Of a stretch of 37,761 nt of DNA, positions 9,155 through 17,396 are shown piece after piece (positions within the stretch are counted from its first letter, which is position 1; the number at the start of each line of letters is the position of its first letter). A program made the translations under genes and the position numbers. The notes beneath the pieces were generated by a model, which was not told where the DNA came from, searched no databases, and saw only the letters and a list, made by a program, of their open reading frames with translations. This DNA is from a virus, in the IMG/VR virus record IMGVR_UViG_3300032087_004172, positions 1 through 37,761 of that record. The stretch is one strand, 5' to 3'.

Positions 9155-9982
9155 ATGACAAATAGATATCCACTTATAATAGATACACTAGATTCTAACA
9201 AGATAAAAGAATTACCTTCAGGTGATAACTTAAATCTTACAGGCAACGGTGTAGTAGGAGTTACTAACATTACTGCTTCTGGTGGTATTACTTCTGATAC
9301 ACTCACAGCAAATACAATGACACTAGGTGGGCAAACTGTAAAAAGTGTAGCAACATCTGCTAGCTATAATGATCTAGTCAATGCACCATCTGCTGTAAGC
9401 GACTTAACAAACGATCTAAACTTTGTTACTACTGGTGCAAATATATCTGTGTTTACAAACAACGCTGGATATTTGACAACTGTGGCTTTTGCTGATCTTA
9501 CAAGTAAGCCTACTACCCTTGCAGGATACGGAATTACTGATGCACTAACTACAGGTTCTAATAATAGTCTATTAGTTAATGATTCGGGATATTTAAAAGC
9601 AAGTGATCTACAAAATGGTGTTATCACTGTTGATGTAAACAATACTGGTGACTTAGTAGGTTCGGTGTTTGCAGACGACAGTACTGTAATGATAGATAGT
9701 TTACTTGGTGCTATAAATTTAGATGGAACAATTCGCGGCAACGTTATTCCAGCAAATAATGCAACATATAACATAGGCTCAGCATCAAACAAATTTAGTA
9801 CTGTAACCGCTAATACTTTTGTCGGAGAATTAAAAGGTAGCGTATTTGCAGATGATTCTACACTACTTGTTGATGCTGTAAATGGAACAATTCCAGGATA
9901 TGTAAGCATTGCAACTTTAAAAGCAGAAGTAGCCGCAAGTGCAGATTTTGCTGCATTCAAAACACGAATAGCAGCACTTTAA
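9155..9982 (+). CDS. tail fibre-like virion protein
   Basis: The 275-residue protein has an N-terminus of the type seen in many marine T4-like fibres (YPLIIDTLDSNKIKELPSG, then NLNLTGNGV). The middle holds the fibre module KPTTLAGYGITDAL, which recurs in the fibre at 35949. Two internal copies of a GSVFADDST element occur at about residues 169 and 229, and a third version is found in the 35949 gene. It has a Ser/Thr/Asn-rich beta composition with no Cys. A late-promoter octamer lies immediately upstream, and the next fibre gene follows after 11 nt. It is probably a short fibre or fibre-tip subunit; which one cannot be told. Confidence 0.78.
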   Translation: MTNRYPLIIDTLDSNKIKELPSGDNLNLTGNGVVGVTNITASGGITSDTLTANTMTLGGQTVKSVATSASYNDLVNAPSAVSDLTNDLNFVTTGANISVFTNNAGYLTTVAFADLTSKPTTLAGYGITDALTTGSNNSLLVNDSGYLKASDLQNGVITVDVNNTGDLVGSVFADDSTVMIDSLLGAINLDGTIRGNVIPANNATYNIGSASNKFSTVTANTFVGELKGSVFADDSTLLVDAVNGTIPGYVSIATLKAEVAASADFAAFKTRIAAL

Positions 9983-9993
9983 CGGAGAGATAA

Positions 9994-10671
9994 ATGGCAG
10001 TTCAAACAATTAACATAGGTAACATTGCTAACGATGGCACAGGGGATAATCTAAGGCAAGCGTTCCAAAAAGTTAACACAAACTTTGCAGATTTAGATCA
10101 ACGTTTTGATTTTAACAATACCATAGAAAATTTAGGCACAGGTGAAGGTGTTTTTTATACAAAAGAAAACAATGTTCAGTACTACAAGAGTTTAAAAGCT
10201 GGAAATAATATTAACCTTAGTAGCACCAATGACGAAATAACAATAAGCAGTACAGAAGCTTTTACAATACAAACAGATTCAGACAGTGTAAGCGTATCCG
10301 GTACTGGAAAGTTTTTTGGTATCAAGGGCGGCACAAATATTGATACAACAATTACAAGTAACGATGTAAATGTTGCTATTGACCCTAACGGTTTAGTTGC
10401 GTTAGACACTTCTCCTACACTAGGTGGAACCCTTAACGCAAATAGTAACAATATTACAAACGTAGGATCAATAACTGCAAATAGCTTTATAGGTAACGTG
10501 GTTGGCACAGTAAATGGTGTGACTGTTACAGATGATTCTAATGCATTAGATTTTGGCGGATTTATACAAAATGTAACTACTGTCGGCTCATATATTATTG
10601 CCACTACTACAATTGATTATGGCAGTTTCACAAGCCCTGCATCATTAACCAGTGATTTCGGAAGTATCTAA
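9994..10671 (+). CDS. fibre-like virion protein with N-terminal attachment module
   Basis: The 225-residue protein begins INIGNIANDGTGDNLRQAF and continues QKVNTNFADLD. This is the attachment-type module shared with the proteins at 2320 and 35949. It then passes into low-complexity beta-rich sequence, with TSPTLGGTLNANSNNITNVG (about 136-155) echoing the SPTLGGHLNANNLAIGG stretch of the giant fibre. It has no Cys or membrane segment. GGAGA lies at a good distance from the ATG, and the gene shares a transcript with 9155. I interpret it as a minor fibre or whisker protein; the call rests on module similarity. Confidence 0.75.
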   Translation: MAVQTINIGNIANDGTGDNLRQAFQKVNTNFADLDQRFDFNNTIENLGTGEGVFYTKENNVQYYKSLKAGNNINLSSTNDEITISSTEAFTIQTDSDSVSVSGTGKFFGIKGGTNIDTTITSNDVNVAIDPNGLVALDTSPTLGGTLNANSNNITNVGSITANSFIGNVVGTVNGVTVTDDSNALDFGGFIQNVTTVGSYIIATTTIDYGSFTSPASLTSDFGSI

Positions 10672-10675
10672 TCCT

Positions 10676-10683
10676 AATAAATA
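10676..10683 (+). promoter_or_regulatory. late-promoter-like octamer AATAAATA
   Basis: AATAAATACAAT lies in the 24-nt gap between two virion genes, followed by an AGGAG ribosome binding site at 10688-10692. The octamer and its CAAT tail are identical to the one at 1639. Confidence 0.55.
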
Positions 10684-10698
10684 CAATAGGAGTAGATG

Positions 10699-13485
10699 AT
10701 GCATATTGATCAAATTTGGACCAAAAAGTCTGGCAATACAATTGCTACACTAGAAGAAAATAGCATTGTTGCTGTAGATCTTCCGATATCAGAACCTACC
10801 GCAACAATTACTTTGATTAGCGGAAGTTTGCCAAAAGGTACACGTATAGTCGGACACCAAATTATAGGTACACCAGCTGAGGTTGCATATGAAACGAAGT
10901 ACAGATTTGTTTTACGTGCTAGTTATAATAGCAATTTATATGATCGTACATTTAACATTATTGTAAATGGATCAGATGTACCTCAGTGGACTACTGCTGA
11001 AGATCTTTTACCGATTGGTAACAACAAGGCTTATTTTGTATTAGACAATGCTCTTGTTGATTTTCAATTAGAAGCAACAGACGATGATACAAGAGCAGGA
11101 CAAACCTTAAGATACAGTCTTGCAAGTGGTATATTGCCGCCAGGTCTATCATTAACTGTTGATGGAAAAATACAAGGTATAGTTGATCCTATACTCGCTA
11201 TAGAAAAAGCACAACAAGGTGGTTATGATATCGGTGCATATGATTACGGATCAGGCACAGGGTATGATTGGTATAGTTTAATAGCTCAATCATCAAACGG
11301 TTTTGATAGTTATTACTATGATTTAGTAAAATACGATATTAGTGTACCAACAAAAGTTCCTAGGAAGCTCAACAGATATTTTGAGTTTACTGTTGATTTA
11401 ACAGACGGTGAATTTGTTATTCCTAGAACATTCCGTATATTTGTTGTAGGTGACGATTTCTTTACATCAGATGTGACATTGATGCAAGCGGGTACAGGCA
11501 CATTTACAGCAGATGTTAGTAAACTAAGAGCGCCTGTTTGGCTTACTCCAAGTGACTTTGGGTATAGACGAGCAAATAACTATGTGTCTTTGCCTCTGCA
11601 AGTAATCAACAATGCTACTCTAGAAGGGTTAGTTTGGTATAGGTTAGAGGAAATAAACGACGACGGTACTGACAGTTTACTTCCTCCTGGATTAGGATTA
11701 GATTTTAGAAATGGTTATATCGTTGGCAGAACTCCGTTTCAACCAAGTGTGACAAAAACTTATAAATTTACTGTAACTGCTACACGAGTAAGTTTCGACT
11801 CCGAACGTGTAGAACTCCAGCAATACGCTTATGAAGATATAGCAAAAAACGCCGCTACTATAAAGATTAGCAAAACAGAAAAAATTACCGAGTTAGATCT
11901 AATAGGCAGAACTTTTACAGTTCTTGGATTTACCTATAAAATACTAAATGCCGATTTTAGTAATTCATTATATGATGAAATAACTTTGACTTTCGGAACA
12001 AAAACTGCTATACCTAAAGGAACAGAAATAAATTTAGGTATATTTGATCTTACAGAAGCAGAAGAAGCAAAATCTACTAAGACTTTCACTGTAAAGCTTT
12101 TAGGAGAAGTAGAAAGTGAAATTACATGGGTTACTGATGCAGACTTAGGGTCTATAGGTGCAAACTACGTAAGTGTTAAAAAAGTAGTTGCAACGTCATC
12201 AGTTACAAATGCAAACGTATTTTATACCTTAACATCGGGAAGTCTTCCACCTGGGATGCGTTTAAACTTTGACGGAGAGTTATTAGGAACTGTAAAAAGT
12301 TTTGGAAATGTAAATGAACAAGGACTTACAGTTTTTGATTCAAGCAGCACAAAATTTGATAACAATACCACTCGACTAGATAGAGAATTCAACTTTACAG
12401 TTACAGCAAAAGATCATTTTGGTTACAGTCTTAAGACACGGACTTTCAAAATAAAAGTAGCTGACCCTAATGATAAAGAATTTAGTAATCTTTTTATCAA
12501 ACCTAGTTTAACTAGATCAAAACGTGATAAGTTTAGAAATATAATAAACGATCCTCAAATATTTAAACCAGAATGGCTGTTTAGGCCTAGTGATACAAAT
12601 TTTGGCATACAAGACGATCCAAAAGTATTGCTCTATAGTGGCATTGAAACAAAAAATATGCAACACTATATTGCAGCAACTAATCTTTACGGAAAACGTA
12701 AAACGTATCAAATAGGCCAGTTAAAAACAGCGGTTGCTAAAGAATTAGGTACACAAAATATTGTATACGAAGTTGTTTATCTTGACGTAATTGATCCTAG
12801 TAATAGTACAACTAAATCAAAGACTAGAAAAACATATTTACATAATGACAACACACCTCTAGTCGTCAATAGTGCACACTACGATAATGAGGATGAATTG
12901 TATGATAGTGAGCCATACCATGTGGTAATAGGCACTCGCGAGCAAGGCGATATAATATTTGACTTTCGTGTAAATTTAACTGTGGAAACTAGAGAAAATG
13001 AAATTTTAGAATGGATTCTTGCAAATAAATTGTACGTAGGCAGTAATCTTGGTAATAATCTAGAAGTAGAAATTTCAAAAGTAGGAGCTGCGACTCACTA
13101 TAAAATACGACCGACAAATCCAAATGTAGTCACTGCAGACTTTGATTTATACACTGTGGACAGCATTATTAAAAATAAGAAAACAATTGCAAGTATAGAT
13201 AACCTTCGTGATGAAATTAAAAAAATAGGCGAAACCGAAAAAGACTTTTTGCCATTATGGATGCAAACTCCGCAAGATTCTATTGCAGAAATAGGATATG
13301 TGCCTGCTCTAGTATTATGCTATTGTAAACCAGGAACAAGTTCAAAAGTTATTGAAAAAATAAATAGTTCTAATACTAACTTTAAGGAATTTGAACTGGA
13401 TGCTGATAGGCTGATTATAGATAATGCAGAAAACAATGCAAATGATCAATATATTGTGTTCCAGGATAAAGAATACGTAGTTTAA
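10699..13485 (+). CDS. large virion protein with He-PIG/Ig-like repeats
   Basis: This protein of about 928 residues carries at least four copies of the He-PIG (putative Ig, cadherin-like) signature, in which SGxLPPGL is followed by a G-x-I-x-G turn: near residues 42-60, 143-163, 328-345 and 513-533. Examples are ASGILPPGLSLTVDGKIQG and TSGSLPPGMRLNFDGELLG. Such domains form beta sandwiches that extend surface or fibre proteins. The C-terminal 350 residues lack these repeats and are more charged. Two in-frame ATGs exist at 10696 and 10699; the AGGAG at 10688-10692 sits 3 nt from the first and 6 nt from the second, so I choose 10699. The stop overlaps the start of the next gene (TAATG), coupling this virion gene to the non-structural cassette that follows. 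Confidence 0.8.
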   Translation: MHIDQIWTKKSGNTIATLEENSIVAVDLPISEPTATITLISGSLPKGTRIVGHQIIGTPAEVAYETKYRFVLRASYNSNLYDRTFNIIVNGSDVPQWTTAEDLLPIGNNKAYFVLDNALVDFQLEATDDDTRAGQTLRYSLASGILPPGLSLTVDGKIQGIVDPILAIEKAQQGGYDIGAYDYGSGTGYDWYSLIAQSSNGFDSYYYDLVKYDISVPTKVPRKLNRYFEFTVDLTDGEFVIPRTFRIFVVGDDFFTSDVTLMQAGTGTFTADVSKLRAPVWLTPSDFGYRRANNYVSLPLQVINNATLEGLVWYRLEEINDDGTDSLLPPGLGLDFRNGYIVGRTPFQPSVTKTYKFTVTATRVSFDSERVELQQYAYEDIAKNAATIKISKTEKITELDLIGRTFTVLGFTYKILNADFSNSLYDEITLTFGTKTAIPKGTEINLGIFDLTEAEEAKSTKTFTVKLLGEVESEITWVTDADLGSIGANYVSVKKVVATSSVTNANVFYTLTSGSLPPGMRLNFDGELLGTVKSFGNVNEQGLTVFDSSSTKFDNNTTRLDREFNFTVTAKDHFGYSLKTRTFKIKVADPNDKEFSNLFIKPSLTRSKRDKFRNIINDPQIFKPEWLFRPSDTNFGIQDDPKVLLYSGIETKNMQHYIAATNLYGKRKTYQIGQLKTAVAKELGTQNIVYEVVYLDVIDPSNSTTKSKTRKTYLHNDNTPLVVNSAHYDNEDELYDSEPYHVVIGTREQGDIIFDFRVNLTVETRENEILEWILANKLYVGSNLGNNLEVEISKVGAATHYKIRPTNPNVVTADFDLYTVDSIIKNKKTIASIDNLRDEIKKIGETEKDFLPLWMQTPQDSIAEIGYVPALVLCYCKPGTSSKVIEKINSSNTNFKEFELDADRLIIDNAENNANDQYIVFQDKEYVV

Positions 13486-13970
13486 TGCAAACTGAAATCG
13501 AAGAATGGATACTGAATTTTGTATCTGTAAAAAGTAAAAAATTAGATGCAATTCCCTGTCCGTTTGCAAAAAAAGCCTTGTTGAAAAAGTCAATTAGGTA
13601 TGTAGATTGCAATTCACAAAGTCTTACTGAAGAATTCGCTAGGTTAAAAGATAGCTGGGATGATAGCTTTGAAGTTGTAGCTTGTTTTGCTAACCAAGAC
13701 CAGTTTACTGTATCTGAATTACAACAAATTGTAGATCAGTTTAATCAAGAATGCAAAGACAACGAAATTGATCTTGTTGCTTTAGAAGATCATCCTAAAG
13801 ATGCAGAAATAATTAATGGTGAAACAATGAATTTTGGAAAAGCGATTCTTGTTTTATTGCAGCGTGCATCTAAACTATCAGAAGCAAGTAAAATATTAAA
13901 AGACCAAGGCTATTACAAAAACTGGAGTAATGAAAATTATCAAAGCGTTGTAGCATGGAGAGATAGTTGA
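13485..13970 (+). CDS. CPF-motif protein, possibly DUF1415-like
   Basis: The protein has 161 residues. Near the N-terminus, WILNFV is followed by the motif PCPFAKKAL, and EDHP occurs in the second half. A W-x-x-x-V...CPFA opening and a later HP are also what I remember of the DUF1415 family, but the match is loose and the function of that family is unknown. The CPFAKKA Cys could be catalytic or metal-binding. It has no signal peptide or membrane segment, so it is cytosolic. The start overlaps the stop of the preceding virion gene (TAATG), and the stop overlaps the TTG start of the next gene. It is the first member of a four-gene coupled cassette ending with an amidinotransferase. Confidence 0.65.
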   Translation: MQTEIEEWILNFVSVKSKKLDAIPCPFAKKALLKKSIRYVDCNSQSLTEEFARLKDSWDDSFEVVACFANQDQFTVSELQQIVDQFNQECKDNEIDLVALEDHPKDAEIINGETMNFGKAILVLLQRASKLSEASKILKDQGYYKNWSNENYQSVVAWRDS

Positions 13971-14398
13971 ATGAACTAATATATTCTAGAATAAATTTAT
14001 CTAAAACTAACTATGAACTTTTACCAAATGCAAAAATGCTAGACTCACCGCCAATTGACAATCTTAATCAAATTTACAAAGATTATTGTGTTTACAAACA
14101 ATTTAAAAGTGTTATGCCTATTTTTGATAGTGATTATAATGCGTGTGATGTAATTGGATATTTTGATAGTGACAGATTGGTTGCCTTTAGCTTAATACAT
14201 TTATTCGATGACGAGCATGCTGAATCATTACAATTTGCGTGGGACTATAAAAATCCAAAACTTAGGTTAGGTTATGCAAGTTTACAACACGAGTGCAGAT
14301 ATTACAAAGACAAAGGATATAAATTCTTGTACCTAGGATTAGCTGATAAGTATAAAGAAAAATTAGACGGATTTGAAATTCTAGGACCACTTCCATAA
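13967..14398 (+). CDS. Bpt/ATE-like aminoacyl-tRNA-protein transferase domain (GNAT fold)
   Basis: The 143-residue protein resembles the C-terminal catalytic half of bacterial Bpt/Ate leucyl/arginyl-tRNA-protein transferases. RLVAFSLIHLFDD, then LQFAWDYKNPKLRLGYASLQ, KGYKFLYLG and KYKEKLDGFEILGPL line up with the family's D-x-L-D-D, F-x-P...SLG-x-Y-x-I, G-L-P-Y-L-Y-L-G and Y-K-A-x-F-R-P-L-E blocks. The N-terminal Cys-rich half of the normal roughly 240-residue enzymes is missing, so the substrate may differ. The start is TTG: no in-frame ATG exists nearby, and GGAG at 13957-13960 is spaced 6 nt from the TTG, which overlaps the previous stop. The stop overlaps the next start (TAATG). Fold assignment is fairly secure; activity is inferred. 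Confidence 0.65.
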   Translation: MNELIYSRINLSKTNYELLPNAKMLDSPPIDNLNQIYKDYCVYKQFKSVMPIFDSDYNACDVIGYFDSDRLVAFSLIHLFDDEHAESLQFAWDYKNPKLRLGYASLQHECRYYKDKGYKFLYLGLADKYKEKLDGFEILGPLP

Positions 14399-14730
14399 TG
14401 GACGTTTATACAATTTATGCTGACCACAGTGAAGATACAAATGCACATGAGTTTGTAAGACTTATGAAAAAGTTTCTTGATAAAATGGTAAAGCTTCGAC
14501 GCATGGAAACTTATCGTATCACAAGGATGAAGCTAGGATTTAGATCCATGGATCTACCTGAATTTAGAATTGACATGGAATTCAGTAACATGCAGCAGTT
14601 AGATGATGCAATGACTAGCGTTATTCGTAATGAAGAAAATATCGAAGGTGAACATGTAGGTTTTAACCATTTAGTAGACATAGAAACAATACAACATTTT
14701 TTATACAGAGACTTTCCAGATGACATATAG
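14398..14730 (+). CDS. DUF6614-like small alpha/beta protein
   Basis: The 110-residue protein has the outline of the bacterial DUF6614 family as I remember it: an N-terminal strand (MDVYTIYAD), a helix with an F-L-D-K-M segment, then YRITRMKLGFRS, a strand with EFRIDMEFSNMQQLDDA, and the closing YRDFPDDI. This looks like a dimeric ferredoxin-like alpha/beta barrel of the type used by small monooxygenases or ligand-binding proteins, but the family has no established function that I know of. No signal peptide is present. Its start overlaps the previous stop and its last 11 nt overlap the amidinotransferase start, so it is translationally coupled on both sides and probably serves the same pathway. 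Confidence 0.7.
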   Translation: MDVYTIYADHSEDTNAHEFVRLMKKFLDKMVKLRRMETYRITRMKLGFRSMDLPEFRIDMEFSNMQQLDDAMTSVIRNEENIEGEHVGFNHLVDIETIQHFLYRDFPDDI

Positions 14731-16027
14731 AATAGATAAAGTAAACAGTTACAACGGCTGGGATCCATTAAAGCAAGTTGTACTAGGCGATTGCTACCCC
14801 CCAGAGTTTTTTGAGGATATGAAAGATCATAAACTTCGTGATCTTATGCAAAGACTAGTAAGCGAAACTAGGGAAGATCTTGATAATATACAAAAAACTT
14901 TAGAAGACTTTGGCGTTGATGTTGTTCGCTTAGATCCACTTTATAATATGCGACAAGAAATTGGTTCGCCTACTACAATTATGGAATGGTTCGAAAATCG
15001 ACATAGAGTAACATTCGGACAAGTTCCAAAACCTCCTATCACTCCGCGAGATCAATTTTTAGTTATGGGAGATAAATTTTACGTTACATCTGCCGATCAT
15101 TACTATTTAGAACTAGCACACACTATGTTCGAAACCAATACTAGAGATGTTCTTGTCAATCCTAATATCACTGACTCCAGCTTAGTTGATGCTGCAAGAT
15201 TACAATACGACGGTCTAGCTAGAGGTGAAAAAGTTGGCCCTGTTGGACCTATTGCACAAAGTGACGATCAAGTAAGAAACCAAATTTTTGGCGAATTTAG
15301 ACGACACCCATGGAACGGTATTAAGCCTTTTCAAACATGGGAAGAATGTTTGGAATTTTGGGACACAGCGGATCCTACAAATAACGACCATCATTATTTT
15401 TTACAATTAATCAGTAAAGTAAGCCATAGTAGTTTTGCTCCATGTGTTACTCGAGTAGGAGATAAAATTATATGCGATATACAAGATTTTAAATCTATTG
15501 ACAAGGTTATGACTAAATTTACAGAATTCCAGCAAGTAACTGCGGCAATTGGTGGTCATAATGACGGTAGTATAAACTTACCTAGGCCAGGCTTGCTAAT
15601 CTGTGCCCCGTGGGAAGATCCTGATTTTTATAAAACCACATTCCCGGGATGGGATATAGTTCAAATTGATCATACAGGACAAATGCAACATGATTGGGGA
15701 AGTTGGAAAAATGATAAAGCTGAAACACAAGGTAGATGGTGGAGTCCATTTAACAAAGAAAATCCTGAAATAATTGACTTTGTTGATAGTTGGTTAAATG
15801 AGTGGGTTGGATATGCTGAAGAGACACTTTTCGAAGTCAACATGCTCAGTGTCAATCCAGAAACTATTTTATCTTTGAATTACCAAAAAGATGTGCACAA
15901 CGCACTTGAAAAACACGGCGTAGAGCCAATATACTGTAGATTTAGACATAGAAATTTTTGGGATGGCGGTTTACATTGTTTAACACTTGATACTGTTCGC
16001 GAAGGCGGCATGCAAAATTATTTTTAG
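14720..16027 (+). CDS. amidinotransferase (glycine/inosamine amidinotransferase family)
   Basis: The 435-residue protein belongs to the GATM-like amidinotransferase group of the PAD/arginine-modifying superfamily. The N-terminus YNGWDPLKQVVLGD is the usual first strand, GGHNDGSINLPRPG holds a probable catalytic His in the fold, and the C-terminus WDGGLHCLTLDTVREGG contains the active-site His-Cys (about 419-420). These enzymes move the amidino group of arginine to an amine acceptor (glycine, inosamine phosphate and others) through a Cys intermediate, so the product carries a guanidino group. The acceptor here is unknown. The length is near that of vertebrate and bacterial GATM. It is the last gene of a coupled cassette lying between virion genes, and its TAG overlaps the next late promoter. 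It may serve metabolism or modification of a virion component. Confidence 0.88.
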   Translation: MTYRIDKVNSYNGWDPLKQVVLGDCYPPEFFEDMKDHKLRDLMQRLVSETREDLDNIQKTLEDFGVDVVRLDPLYNMRQEIGSPTTIMEWFENRHRVTFGQVPKPPITPRDQFLVMGDKFYVTSADHYYLELAHTMFETNTRDVLVNPNITDSSLVDAARLQYDGLARGEKVGPVGPIAQSDDQVRNQIFGEFRRHPWNGIKPFQTWEECLEFWDTADPTNNDHHYFLQLISKVSHSSFAPCVTRVGDKIICDIQDFKSIDKVMTKFTEFQQVTAAIGGHNDGSINLPRPGLLICAPWEDPDFYKTTFPGWDIVQIDHTGQMQHDWGSWKNDKAETQGRWWSPFNKENPEIIDFVDSWLNEWVGYAEETLFEVNMLSVNPETILSLNYQKDVHNALEKHGVEPIYCRFRHRNFWDGGLHCLTLDTVREGGMQNYF

Positions 16028-16035
16028 TATAAATA
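16028..16035 (+). promoter_or_regulatory. perfect T4 late promoter octamer TATAAATA
   Basis: TATAAATA is the exact T4 late-promoter consensus. It starts one base after the amidinotransferase stop and lies 21 nt before the ATG at 16057, which has its own GAGGA site. Exact consensus, intergenic position and distance make this the strongest promoter call in the window. Confidence 0.75.
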
Positions 16036-16056
16036 GTATATATTGAGGAATTAGAA

Positions 16057-16620
16057 ATGGCAAGTAGTATTACAGCTGACAATATAGATGCTAACTATCC
16101 AGTAGCAGGTCAAGACAATAATAGTCAAGGTTTTAGAGATAACTTTAATTTGATCAAAAACAGTCTTGTAGCTGCAAAAAGCGAAATAGAATCACTGCAA
16201 ACTAACACTGCAAAACTAAACGCAGATAATGATTTTAACGGTGTAAAAATTGCTAACACTAGATTAGAAAACTGGACACAATCTGTATATTCATACGGTT
16301 CTGTAGCAGGTGATTTAGAAGTTGATTGGGCTAATGCGCCATATCAAACTATACAAGCTTCTGCAAATATTACACTTACTTTGAGTAATTGGCCTGCTAG
16401 TTCTAAGTATGCAAAAATGTTATTGCAACTCACTAGCGACGGATCATCAAGGACCTTATCTTGGATAGTTGCTAACGGCGGAACACTGAAAGTAGATACA
16501 AGTTGGCCTAGTTCGTTTACTGTAAGTAGCACAAATGATCCTGTATTTGTTGAATTATGGACAACAAACGGCGGTGTAACTGTGTTTGGCAAGTATTTGG
16601 GCTTATATGATACACCATGA
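16057..16620 (+). CDS. small virion/fibre-associated protein
   Basis: The 187-residue protein begins MASSITADNIDANYPVAGQD and then has QGFRDNFNLIKNSL, a form of the RxxFxxxNxNF helix in the fibre attachment modules. The remainder is beta-rich, with SVYSYGSVAGDLEVDWANA and a run of Trp- and Ser-containing strands, and no Cys. It follows a perfect late promoter, consistent with a late structural product. It may form a collar, whisker or fibre-tip piece, but this cannot be settled here. Its stop overlaps the start of the next small gene (ATGA). Confidence 0.72.
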   Translation: MASSITADNIDANYPVAGQDNNSQGFRDNFNLIKNSLVAAKSEIESLQTNTAKLNADNDFNGVKIANTRLENWTQSVYSYGSVAGDLEVDWANAPYQTIQASANITLTLSNWPASSKYAKMLLQLTSDGSSRTLSWIVANGGTLKVDTSWPSSFTVSSTNDPVFVELWTTNGGVTVFGKYLGLYDTP

Positions 16621-16835
16621 TACTAGGTAATCTCAGTGATTTATCTGAAAAAGAAATTCTCGAAAAAATAGACGACTTGTCTAGAAAATACTTTATTGCA
16701 GGTGCTAATCAACAATTACAAGAGCAAATTGCTAGTGCAATTGACTTATTTAAAATTGAATTAGAAGAACGTAAATTTAAAAATAAACCAGATCAAGGCA
16801 ATAATGATCTTGACAATTTAATCAATATAGATTAA
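16617..16835 (+). CDS. small helical protein, unknown function
   Basis: This 72-residue protein overlaps the preceding stop (ATGA) and so is translationally coupled to a virion gene. The sequence is strongly helical and charged: DLSEKEILEKIDDLSRKYF, then an amphipathic stretch through FKIELEERKFK, ending in an acidic Asn/Asp tail. No Cys, signal or membrane segment is present. I do not recognise it. A small assembly or regulatory role is possible. Confidence 0.6.
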   Translation: MILGNLSDLSEKEILEKIDDLSRKYFIAGANQQLQEQIASAIDLFKIELEERKFKNKPDQGNNDLDNLINID

Positions 16836-16843
16836 AATAATAC

Positions 16844-17377
16844 ATGCTTATGAAAACAGATCATCTAGGTGTACCTCGTTTCACCAATCAAAATCTTATC
16901 GATATGATTTACAGTGGCAATGCTAACAAATGCCATGTTGTTTTATGCGAACCAAGTGACGAAGTAGATAAGTTTAACACTGCTATGGAAACACAAGGTC
17001 TTGATAAGTTACAAAAATATATTCCTTTAGATGTAGACAAAACACAGTTTGATGCAGTGTGTCAATCAGAATGGTTAATGCCTGATACATATAAACAACT
17101 AGATGTAGTTCAATGGCTTTATGATGCACAGTATCTTAGACATCATAATGAAAAAAGAATAAGACGAATAAAAGACGAATTGAGAGAATATGAAAAACAT
17201 GGTATGTATGATCTGTTAAGATATTTGATTTATCTAGTAGACTTCATGCGAGAAAATAACATTGTATGGGGCGTAGGGCGAGGTAGCTCTGTAGCTAGTT
17301 ACGTGCTATATTTAATAGGTATACACAAAGTAGATAGCTTTAAATATAATTTAGACTACAAAGAATTTTTAAGATAA
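16844..17377 (+). CDS. DnaE-like (Pol III alpha) fragment without catalytic aspartates
   Basis: The 177-residue protein matches bacterial replicative polymerase DnaE at its start-of-palm region. From about residue 105, the pattern IRRIKDELREYEKHGMYD, LIYLVDFMRENNIVWGVGRG and SSVASYVLYLIGIHKVDS, ending in YNLDYKEFLR, parallels DnaE's helix, then G-P-G-R-G-S-x-x-G-S-L-V-x-Y-x-L-x-I and F-E-R-F-L. It stops just where DnaE continues to the metal-binding D-x-D. It therefore cannot polymerise, and may bind dNTP, clamp or a host factor, or be a remnant kept for another task. ATGs at 16844 and 16850 are both possible, and no clear ribosome site is visible. Residues 1-100 I do not recognise. Confidence 0.7.
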   Translation: MLMKTDHLGVPRFTNQNLIDMIYSGNANKCHVVLCEPSDEVDKFNTAMETQGLDKLQKYIPLDVDKTQFDAVCQSEWLMPDTYKQLDVVQWLYDAQYLRHHNEKRIRRIKDELREYEKHGMYDLLRYLIYLVDFMRENNIVWGVGRGSSVASYVLYLIGIHKVDSFKYNLDYKEFLR

Positions 17378-17396
17378 GTAATACACGGGATTAGAT

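Noticed and set aside
13342-13612. Minus-strand frames across the 13485 gene start
   Set aside because: They overlap two coupled plus-strand genes and show no recognisable domain or ribosome site.
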